From an uncultured Lachnospiraceae bacterium (GTDB lineage Bacteria; Bacillota; Clostridia; Lachnospirales; Lachnospiraceae): a stretch of DNA of 22,141 nucleotides. Position numbers and translations under genes: made by a program. Numbering within the stretch: position 1 is the first letter of the stretch; each line of letters opens with the position of its first letter. Shown piece by piece: positions 8,258 to 14,756 of this stretch. The stretch covers positions 1-22,141 of the forward strand of contig CAJTTU010000057.1 in assembly GCA_910579325.1 (NCBI GenBank). The letters are read 5' to 3'. The notes under the pieces are model-generated. The model was not told where the DNA came from. It was given only the letters and a program-made list of their open reading frames with translations, and did no database searches.

Positions 8258-8505
8258 GGAGAAGTTGAAGAAATTTTGTTTCCCTCAATTTTGCCTCCTG
8301 GTTTCAACTCCAGCACAGCCGTGAACTTCCCCTGTTCTTTTTGAACGGCAAATCTCCCATGATACTTCTCTGCAATGGAGCGAAGAATACAAAGACCTTT
8401 TCTTACGGAATACTTCCGTTCCAGTGTATAACAAAGAAAAACTGCCATGATCAACGATTCAAAAAATAAGATACTGATTAACAGCATATCAAATGGGTGG
8501 ATCAC
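8254..8505 (-). pseudogene. AgrC-like GHKL histidine kinase remnant with large internal deletion
   Basis: An 83-residue ORF that joins the two ends of a kinase like its neighbours. Residues 1-35 (MIHPFDMLLISILFFE..., ending TLERKYS) align without gaps to the first 35 residues of the kinases at 10703-12046 and 9307-10608. Residues 37-72 (GLCILRSIAEKYHGRF...) align with their last 35-40 residues, from the G2 box GLxILRSIAEKY onward. About 360 codons, including the other membrane helices, the phospho-acceptor His and the N box, are absent, and the join is in frame. The start is GTG 8505 with AGAGGAAAA about 7 nt upstream, closely matching the ribosome binding site of the kinase at 12046. It lies 38 bp after the response regulator. 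It cannot be a kinase; it may be a dead remnant or a one-helix small protein. Confidence 0.8.
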
Positions 8506-8543
8506 TATTATTTTCCTCTATGTTTTTGTGTCTAAACGACTGC

Positions 8544-9263
8544 CTACTCCTGCCCCAAATACCCAAAAAACCTCACCCGAGTCTCTTTCCTTCGGTTCTG
8601 GCTGATACTGATGCGGCTGCCGTCGTCCAATGTAAAATAGCTGCCTTCATAACTTTGAATATAATGCGCGTTGACCAGAAAGCTTTTATGACAGTGAAAA
8701 AAACAATCCGGCAGTTCCGATGCCATGTCGCCGAGACGGCCGTAGGTTTCCCAGGTATTCCCTATGCCGTGGATAATCAGCATATGCTTCTGGCTCTCGA
8801 CATAACGAATCTGGGCAACGGGGATTTTCTCCATCCTGTTTTTGGTTTTCAGTAAAATCCACTGGCGGGCGTCCTGTCTGGTCCGCCGGATTTCCTCTGC
8901 CGCCCGTTTAATCAGCGCTAGCAGAAGCTGTTTATTGACCGGCTTTTTCACAAAGCCGTAGGGGCGCAGGGACAAAAACACTTTTTCATAATACAAATCC
9001 GGATACCCGGTAATAAAAATCACCGGCAGCTGAGAAAAACGGGTTAACAGCTCTTTCACCAGACAGATCCCGTTATCCTCTTCCAGACAAATATCCATCA
9101 AAAGCAGATTACAGCGATTATTTCCCTTGAGAAGCTTAAGCAGCCTGTTCCGGTCGCCGCACACCTGAAACTGAACGGTGTCAGGCAGCGCTTCCTCCAG
9201 AAACCGGCGCAGCGCTTCCGCGAAAACCAGGTCATCGTCACAGATTAAAAGCTTCATGTCCAT
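8544..9263 (-). CDS. LytTR-family response regulator (AgrA-like)
   Basis: A 239-residue cytoplasmic regulator. The receiver domain (about 1-125) has the acidic pocket D9-D11, phospho-acceptor D57 in LLLMDICLEEDNG, T85 in IFITG and K107 in VKKP. The C-terminal domain (about 133-237) is a LytTR DNA-binding domain with the typical IRYVESQKHMLIIH, then FFHCHKSFLVNAHYI, and a final segment ending RISISQNRRK. LytTR regulators bind direct-repeat sites and usually pair with GHKL kinases, as here. GAGGA lies about 9 nt before ATG 9263. It is downstream of two kinases and upstream of the kinase remnant, with 43- and 38-bp gaps. No gene encoding an obvious regulated peptide system is in the window. Confidence 0.93.
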   Translation of the reverse strand: MDMKLLICDDDLVFAEALRRFLEEALPDTVQFQVCGDRNRLLKLLKGNNRCNLLLMDICLEEDNGICLVKELLTRFSQLPVIFITGYPDLYYEKVFLSLRPYGFVKKPVNKQLLLALIKRAAEEIRRTRQDARQWILLKTKNRMEKIPVAQIRYVESQKHMLIIHGIGNTWETYGRLGDMASELPDCFFHCHKSFLVNAHYIQSYEGSYFTLDDGSRISISQNRRKETRVRFFGYLGQE

Positions 9264-9306
9264 ATCATCGCATCCTCGTCTTCCACTTATCTCTTCGACC
9301 TGTCAG

Positions 9307-10608
9307 TTAAGCGGGCAGCCGCAGTCTGACCACCGCCTCAAAAACAGCGTCTCTTTTCTCTATCGTCAGTTCCCCGTCATATTTCTCAGCAATGGAGCGG
9401 AGGATAAACAGGCCGATGCCCTGATGCTCCGTATTCTTTTCCCGATTCGTAGAATCGGCGGCATATGTATTTTTTACCTTTACCATACAGTAACCGGCTT
9501 TCAGCCAGGCACGAACGACGATGATTTTTGCGGCGGGAGCCTTTGCGGCCGCGTGAACGGCATTGTCCAGCAGATTGGTGAAGACGCTGCACAAATCCGC
9601 TTTTTCCATATTCATCTGTTCAGGAATACGAACAGATGTCCGCATCGTAATCCCCTGCTTCTCCGCCGCCCTTAATTTATCCTCCAGAATTACGTTGACC
9701 ATCAGGTTCGGACAGAAAACCGGAGGGGTAGAGCGTTCGATCTGCCGCTCCAGCTGTTCCAGCAGCTGCAGGGCTGTCTCCTTTCCCTCTGCCTGGCCCT
9801 TTGCGATCACGCAGTAAGCCGTCTGAAGCTGATTGTTAAAATCATGACGGATTTTGCGGATCTCCTGTATTTTTTCATTGATCGAATGATAGTATTCCAG
9901 TTCTCTGTAAGCCTGGGCCTCCATCATTTCTAGCTGCGCCGCCAGCCGTTCCTTCTGGGAATTGGACAAAATCACCTGGAACAGAGCGATATCGGCCAGA
10001 ACGCATAACACACTTCCTCCCATAATACATAGGATAGGCGTCAGATCGTCAGTTCCCTGGGTAATCTGAATAATAATGTAGTACCCCACCGCCTCCAGAA
10101 GAAAAAACTGGCTTAAAGGAAACAAAAGGGTGGCATAAACGCTTTTTTTCAATACCCGGTCCCGGTTCCTCTTCCACAGCAGCAAAAAGGCGAATACAAA
10201 CGTAAGGAACAGCATCAAAAAAAGTAAGTTTGCCGTCAGCATAAGAGGGCCGTCCGGATACCCGTCCATACCCGGGAAAAAAAGCCGCATCAGGACGGCT
10301 ACAATCAGATCGCACACAAAGGTCATAACAAAGAGAATCAGAATAGAAAACAGATCCGCCTTCCACGAGCTCCGGTACAGACACCGGCAAATTACAAGCA
10401 GGGAAACAAATAAAAGAAACTGCCGGAATATCATATTCATGCTAAAAACATAATAAATAACAGTAACTGTGGAAATAATCAGCAGACTTGCCACCATGGT
10501 GATTTTCATAGAATACTTACGGTTCAACGTGTGATAAAAACAGAAGATCATCAAGCCGCCCTCTAAAATCCAGGCGACAGCAATGGCAACATCATAAAAA
10601 TAAAGCAT
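9307..10608 (-). CDS. AgrC-like sensor histidine kinase, GHKL type (copy 1)
   Basis: A 433-residue membrane kinase. Six or more hydrophobic segments fill residues 1-212. A coiled linker (QKERLAAQLEMMEAQAYREL) leads to the H box RKIRHDFNNQLQTAYCVI with His255. The ATPase part has the N box SVFTNLLDNAVHA (341-353) and the G2 box GIGLFILRSIAEKY (397-410). It lacks the classical DxGxG, which is normal for this AgrC/FsrC-type family. Start chosen at ATG 10608 because AAAGGAGTAAGAGCC precedes it; 18 upstream in-frame codons lack similarity to the sister kinase. It is closely related to the next kinase upstream and shares the SSWKADLFS and KSIYAT/KSVYAT motifs. The likely partner is the response regulator 43 bp downstream. 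Confidence 0.92.
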   Translation of the reverse strand: MLYFYDVAIAVAWILEGGLMIFCFYHTLNRKYSMKITMVASLLIISTVTVIYYVFSMNMIFRQFLLFVSLLVICRCLYRSSWKADLFSILILFVMTFVCDLIVAVLMRLFFPGMDGYPDGPLMLTANLLFLMLFLTFVFAFLLLWKRNRDRVLKKSVYATLLFPLSQFFLLEAVGYYIIIQITQGTDDLTPILCIMGGSVLCVLADIALFQVILSNSQKERLAAQLEMMEAQAYRELEYYHSINEKIQEIRKIRHDFNNQLQTAYCVIAKGQAEGKETALQLLEQLERQIERSTPPVFCPNLMVNVILEDKLRAAEKQGITMRTSVRIPEQMNMEKADLCSVFTNLLDNAVHAAAKAPAAKIIVVRAWLKAGYCMVKVKNTYAADSTNREKNTEHQGIGLFILRSIAEKYDGELTIEKRDAVFEAVVRLRLPA

Positions 10609-10613
10609 GGCTC

Positions 10614-10685
10614 TTACTCCTTTATACACTCCCCGGTCCCTTCGGCATCTGATTTCTCGCAATTCTGATAGTACGACTTTATCAT
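10614..10685 (-). CDS. Short ORF between the two kinases (doubtful)
   Basis: Between the two kinase genes an ORF of 23 codons starts at ATG 10685 and stops at TAA 10614-10616, inside the ribosome binding site of the downstream kinase. Its peptide begins MIKSYYQNCEKSDAEG and has two Cys. It was inspected because quorum-sensing operons often carry small peptide genes. There is no ribosome binding site before its ATG and no AgrD-like hydrophobic leader, so it is probably not a signal peptide; at most it would couple translation. Confidence 0.15.
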   Translation of the reverse strand: MIKSYYQNCEKSDAEGTGECIKE

Positions 10686-10702
10686 CAGGAAAAGATTACA
10701 TA

Positions 10703-12046
10703 TTATTTCGCAAGTCCGCCGCCAGCCCACTCGTTCAGCGTCAGACTCGCGGTAAACTGCCCGTTTTCCTCCTGCGTGATCAGTTCCCCTCCGTACTTCT
10801 CCCCAATGGAGCGCAGAATCCACAGGCCATAGCCGCCGTGAACATCCATTTTTCCGGCGGCAAAAGCCGGTACCGAAGGCTGTTCCGAATCCCGGCTGCA
10901 GGGATTCACCGTGGTAACCCTGCAGCAGCCGCCGGAAACAGAAGCCGTCACCTGAACATGCCGGTTCTCCGAAACCCGGGCGGCGGCATGAATGGCATTG
11001 TCCAGCAGGTTGGAAAAAATGCTGCATAAATCCACCTTTTCCACAAAAAACTCCTCCGGAAGGGTCACGGATGCCTGCAGGGAAATCCCCTGCCCGGCGG
11101 CCATGCGGGTTTTCTCTTCCAGGATCACATTGACGATTCTGTTTTCACAGAAATCGGCCTGAAAGCCTGATTCTCCGCATTTCTCCAATTCCATCGATAA
11201 ACCTGCGGCAATCTCCTGCTCAGACGCTCGGTCACTCCGGATCATACAATATACCGTTTGCAGCTGATTGCCGAAATCATGGCGAAGCTTTCGACTTTCC
11301 TGAATTTTTTCATTGATAAAGTGGTAATATTCCAGCTCCCTGCCAGCCTGCAGATTCATCACCTCCAGCTGCGCCGCCAGCCGTTCCCTCTGAGAATCGG
11401 CCAGAATCACCTGAAAGAGAAAGATATCCGCCAGGATGTATAAGATAATGCCAACCATAACGCATACAATGGCCCACGGGTAAAAACAACGTCTTTTGAC
11501 GCTCTGAAAGGTGATATAATAAACAAAGGCCTCCAGCATAAAAAGCTGGCTGACCGGAAACAAAAAAGTGGCGTAAATGCTTTTACTCAGAATCCGTACC
11601 TGCCGTTTCTTCCAGAAATAAAGGAACAGATAAACGACAGGGATAAAGAGAAACTCATAAATAACATTCGCGAATAATAAATAAAAACCGGATAAATAGT
11701 CGTCCGCATCCGGGAACAAGGCAAACATCGGATATCCCACCAAAGAATCACAGACAATGCCAATCATCCATATGATGGCCATCGAAAACAGATCCGCTTT
11801 CCAGGAGCTTTTGTACATGGTCCGGCAGATGACGACCACCGCCAGCGCATGAGAAGCCTGCCGGAGCAGCATATTGTGCTGGTAAGGATAGGTGGTAATC
11901 ATGACGGCCGTAAAAGTAATCCAGCCGACCAGTATGGCCGCCCTGCGCGAATATCTCGGTTCCAGCGTACGGGAAAAAAAGAAAGATATATAAAAAACCT
12001 GAAGGGAAAACAGACCGATCAGTATGATGTCATAAAACGTGTACAT
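10703..12046 (-). CDS. AgrC-like sensor histidine kinase, GHKL type (copy 2)
   Basis: A 447-residue membrane kinase with the same plan as its downstream neighbour: a multi-helix N-terminal sensor (about 1-212), linker QRERLAAQLEVMNLQAGREL, H box RKLRHDFGNQLQTVYCMI with His256, N box SIFSNLLDNAIHA and G2 box GYGLWILRSIGEKYGG. AGAGGAAATTTTTGA precedes ATG 12046. It is the first gene of the signalling operon, with the promoter at 12076-12104. Differences from copy 1 concentrate in the outer loops (for example residues 180-200) and in the C-terminal segment between the N and G boxes. Two kinases upstream of one regulator suggest duplication with divergence of the sensed signal. No processing protease AgrB or peptide AgrD is nearby. 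Confidence 0.92.
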   Translation of the reverse strand: MYTFYDIILIGLFSLQVFYISFFFSRTLEPRYSRRAAILVGWITFTAVMITTYPYQHNMLLRQASHALAVVVICRTMYKSSWKADLFSMAIIWMIGIVCDSLVGYPMFALFPDADDYLSGFYLLFANVIYEFLFIPVVYLFLYFWKKRQVRILSKSIYATFLFPVSQLFMLEAFVYYITFQSVKRRCFYPWAIVCVMVGIILYILADIFLFQVILADSQRERLAAQLEVMNLQAGRELEYYHFINEKIQESRKLRHDFGNQLQTVYCMIRSDRASEQEIAAGLSMELEKCGESGFQADFCENRIVNVILEEKTRMAAGQGISLQASVTLPEEFFVEKVDLCSIFSNLLDNAIHAAARVSENRHVQVTASVSGGCCRVTTVNPCSRDSEQPSVPAFAAGKMDVHGGYGLWILRSIGEKYGGELITQEENGQFTASLTLNEWAGGGLAK

Positions 12047-12075
12047 TCAAAAATTTCCTCTATTGCCTTTTTTTC

Positions 12076-12104
12076 AGTATAACAAAAATCCCCAAAAAAG
12101 TAAA
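12076..12104 (-). promoter_or_regulatory. Promoter of the kinase/response regulator operon
   Basis: On the minus strand TTTACT (12099-12104) and TATACT (12076-12081) are spaced by 17 bp, about 30 bp before the first kinase. The -35 hexamer forms the end of the inverted repeat at 12095-12139. A protein binding that repeat, or transcription passing through the hairpin, would affect this promoter. No pair of LytTR-type direct repeats was recognised next to it. Confidence 0.55.
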
Positions 12105-12139
12105 TTCCATTCGACACATTGGAATGGAATCTACTTTTT
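12095..12139 (-). terminator. Inverted repeat: probable terminator of the zinc-ribbon operon, overlapping the next promoter
   Basis: AGTAAATTCCATTC (12099-12112) and GAATGGAATCTACT (12122-12135) form a 14-bp stem around a 9-nt loop, extended by A/T pairs to about 18 bp. On the minus strand the single mismatch becomes a G-U pair and the stem is followed by six T, giving an intrinsic terminator shape about 40-80 bp after the last zinc-ribbon gene. The stem is AT-rich, so termination may be partial. The A-tract on the other side makes it potentially bidirectional. Confidence 0.55.
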
Positions 12140-12177
12140 CAGGCTGTTTTTATTTCAGGCCGCCCGCGCTGCCGCCT

Positions 12178-13989
12178 TTATTCTCCAAATTCCTTCAGGC
12201 CTTCGGAAACCTCATATGTATAAAGATCCCTGTTTACCGTCACAAGCTTACCATACATCTCTTTTCCGTCCACATAGCCCTGGGTTCCGTAATAGCTGTC
12301 GGGAAAAGGGGCGTTCCCTATAATCCCCGCAGCTTTCGTCACCATATATTCCTCATCAGGCAGGCTGACAATACCGTCGTATTCTACGGGAAAATATACG
12401 GTAGTCGGCGGAAACGCGTCATCCTCGCTGGTTACATTCGCCGAATAGATCACAAAATACTTATTGTTATTCCCGTAATCCGTTCCCTGGGTTTTCGCCA
12501 GCAATAAATACTCTCCAGCAGCCGCCAGACCGGAAACCGTAAAGGAAGACTCATAGGATGAGGCTATATAACTCTCTATCCTGTCTTTTGCGTCCCTGTG
12601 CAGTTCTTCTTTATAAACGTCGCTGATATCCGCCAGGGAAGCGATCTGTTTACAGTCCGCGAACTTTTCAAATCCGTCCCCGCATTCCGACGTATAGTTG
12701 TCTCTGTTGCTCTCCACAATATCCATGTAACAGATCAGAGGATTGGCATACCCGTTTGTATGGTATGATCCGTCCACATGGGAATCTCCCGTAATGCCCC
12801 GGTTCTCCCGGTATCGTATGCCGTCCGCTCCGTTCATCAGATCCAGAAACCTTACCGGATAATAAACTTTCGAGGTTCTGAAATCCCCGTCCGTGTCAGA
12901 GACTGTGCCGCTGTAAATCAGATACAGATTATTATAATCGCTGTCATACCCGATTCCGTTTTTCACCGTACTGAAAATATATCCCGCGTAAGCCAGGTCG
13001 CTCAGCGCGGTGCCGTCATTATAGGAACCGGCTGTGTAGGAATAAATCGTATCCTCCGCTTCCGCTCTCAGCCCGTCCAAAAACGCGTCGGTCAGATCAG
13101 AATAGCTTTCCACATATTCTTCCAGACCGCTCACCGTAAACTGTTTTTCCTTTTCGGATACCACATACCCGTAACGTATCGTATACTCGTCATCGGCATT
13201 GATGGTAACCGTAACCGTATCCCCGTTGCGCAGTCCGTCTCTTTTGTCAATGGAAAACGCATAGGTATCGATATAAGAAGAATTTCCCTTATACTGATAA
13301 TCCACCCTTCCATTGGGCGCCGTCCCTTCAAAGGTGACCGCCAGCCCGTCAAAAGCATCCACCACCTCTACCGTTTCCAGCCCTTCCACCGTTGTTTCCA
13401 TGGTTTTGCCTGTAAATTCAATTTTCTGTTTTTTTACGGCGTCATTATCATAGGTAATAGTCACCGTTACCTGATCCCCGTTGGAAAGACCGCCGTCCGG
13501 CGTAACGGTAAGCTCCACCGTGTCGATACACTTTCCGATATCCACCCCGTCTTTAATGGCCGAACCCAGCGCGCTCCAGGAAGCGATGCTTTCCTCATCC
13601 ACCTTTTTTCCCTGCGCTTCCAGAATCGCCATGTACAGGCCGTTGATATCCAAATCCGCCCTCGGGGTTCCGTGCCCCTCATACCCGCTGTAGCTGACCG
13701 ATACAAATTGTTCCAGATTTATTTTTTTCGGCTGCAGCATAACTGCCGCAACAATGGCAATCAATATCACGGCGGCGGCAATGCCTGCAATCAGAAACTT
13801 CTTTGACGGAAGCTGTTTTCCGTTATCCACGGAAGCCGTTTCCGGCGCTGCTTTCGCCCCCGCCGTCTTTTCGTCGGTTTCCGGCGCTGCCTCCCGTCCC
13901 GGCTCGCTGGCCGCTCTGACAGACGCGCCGCAGCCGGGACATACGGAAACGCCGTCCTCCAGCTTCGTTCCACACTTTGTACAAAACAT
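12178..13989 (-). CDS. Zinc-ribbon single-pass membrane protein with tandem extracytoplasmic repeats
   Basis: A 603-residue protein of unknown function. Residues 1-21 form a zinc ribbon (C3-x2-C6 and C17-x2-C20). An Ala/Glu/Pro-rich linker runs to about 62, a membrane helix to about 85 (LIAGIAAAVILIAIVAAVML), and the rest is probably outside the cell. The outer part consists of duplications: two beta-rich repeats at about 89-208 and 209-293, both with GL-x-NGD-x-VTVTI and ending V-x-GLE; then two larger repeats at about 297-441 and 450-602, with matching ends (SYHTNGYANP/SYYGTQGYVD, NRDNYT/NRDLYT, then a Gly-x-x-x-Phe tail). Start is ATG 13989, because the zinc ribbon begins there as in the neighbours; GGAAAGAG lies about 7 nt upstream. 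It is the last gene of the zinc-ribbon operon. Confidence 0.85.
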   Translation of the reverse strand: MFCTKCGTKLEDGVSVCPGCGASVRAASEPGREAAPETDEKTAGAKAAPETASVDNGKQLPSKKFLIAGIAAAVILIAIVAAVMLQPKKINLEQFVSVSYSGYEGHGTPRADLDINGLYMAILEAQGKKVDEESIASWSALGSAIKDGVDIGKCIDTVELTVTPDGGLSNGDQVTVTITYDNDAVKKQKIEFTGKTMETTVEGLETVEVVDAFDGLAVTFEGTAPNGRVDYQYKGNSSYIDTYAFSIDKRDGLRNGDTVTVTINADDEYTIRYGYVVSEKEKQFTVSGLEEYVESYSDLTDAFLDGLRAEAEDTIYSYTAGSYNDGTALSDLAYAGYIFSTVKNGIGYDSDYNNLYLIYSGTVSDTDGDFRTSKVYYPVRFLDLMNGADGIRYRENRGITGDSHVDGSYHTNGYANPLICYMDIVESNRDNYTSECGDGFEKFADCKQIASLADISDVYKEELHRDAKDRIESYIASSYESSFTVSGLAAAGEYLLLAKTQGTDYGNNNKYFVIYSANVTSEDDAFPPTTVYFPVEYDGIVSLPDEEYMVTKAAGIIGNAPFPDSYYGTQGYVDGKEMYGKLVTVNRDLYTYEVSEGLKEFGE

Positions 13990-14054
13990 CTTTTTCTCTT
14001 TCCGACACGCTCTTCGTGTCATTTCCGGCAGGTTTATCAGTTCATTTCCAAAGC

Positions 14055-14723
14055 TTAGTTTTCCGCTCGTTTCACCTGTCCGATCAGGATCAGATTCGCG
14101 ATCGCCGATACCACCACAATCCACGGCGCCGCTTTCACCTTAAACGCCCCGGAAGACGCGGCTGCTACCAGCCCGAAGGTAATGGCAAACAACAGACTGA
14201 TAATCAGAAGCATAACAGAGGCAATCTTCCCATATTTATAATATCCCTTTTTCTGCGGAAAGCCTTTCGCTATATAGATAATATCAAACACGCTTCCCAG
14301 GAACGCGAACAGGCAGAGCAGCAGGCTGATTAACGAGATCATCGCATTGCCGCCGACCGATCCGAGCGATCCCCCGTTAAACAGAAGCCCGAACAGGGAA
14401 AAAGAAGCGGCGCTGCTTGACCCGCCCAGAAAACTGGAGAGACTGTTGAAGGATGGAATCTCAAACCATTTCATAAAAGGCATCAGCGCCTGTATGGCCG
14501 CAATGGCCGCCGTAATGTAAAAAATCGGGACTCTTGCAGCCGTACCGCTTCCCTGAACCTTCCACACCATATCTTGCAGCTGGGACGCTGCGCCCGCCCC
14601 TCCTCCGGCTTTGTTCCCTGCCGGCGTTCCGGGGGCCTGACCGGTCTGCCGCATATCGGCTCCGCAGTTCTGACAGAAGGCATTTCCATCTTTGTTTTCC
14701 GTACCGCATTTTGGACAAAACAT
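14055..14723 (-). CDS. Zinc-ribbon multi-pass membrane protein
   Basis: A 222-residue protein of unknown function. An N-terminal zinc ribbon (C3, C6, C17, C20) and a Gly/Ala-rich linker are followed by four hydrophobic segments at about 65-84, 127-151, 166-190 and 198-216. A Ser/Gly/Phe-rich stretch separates the first two. AGAGGAAAAAGAT precedes ATG 14723, a strong start. It lies 33 bp downstream of one zinc-ribbon gene and 65 bp upstream of the next, so it is co-transcribed. The four-helix plan suggests an integral subunit of whatever these proteins build, but no transporter or enzyme motif is visible. Confidence 0.85.
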   Translation of the reverse strand: MFCPKCGTENKDGNAFCQNCGADMRQTGQAPGTPAGNKAGGGAGAASQLQDMVWKVQGSGTAARVPIFYITAAIAAIQALMPFMKWFEIPSFNSLSSFLGGSSSAASFSLFGLLFNGGSLGSVGGNAMISLISLLLCLFAFLGSVFDIIYIAKGFPQKKGYYKYGKIASVMLLIISLLFAITFGLVAAASSGAFKVKAAPWIVVVSAIANLILIGQVKRAEN

Positions 14724-14756
14724 ATCTTTTTCCTCTTTTCTTGTAAAATTGTATTA

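Noticed and set aside
10609..10702. AgrD-like autoinducing peptide gene between the kinases
   Set aside because: The only small ORF lacks an amphipathic leader, a ribosome binding site and an AgrB partner; it is recorded only as a doubtful ORF.
12778..13806. A 342-codon plus-strand ORF opposite the repeat-containing zinc-ribbon gene
   Set aside because: The minus-strand product has a zinc ribbon, a membrane helix and internal repeats; the opposite frame has none and is a codon-bias shadow.
14055..14124. Upstream extension of the last zinc-ribbon gene into its neighbour
   Set aside because: The frame is open, but the paralogous zinc ribbons all begin within a few residues of the start codon, and ATG 13989 fits this.
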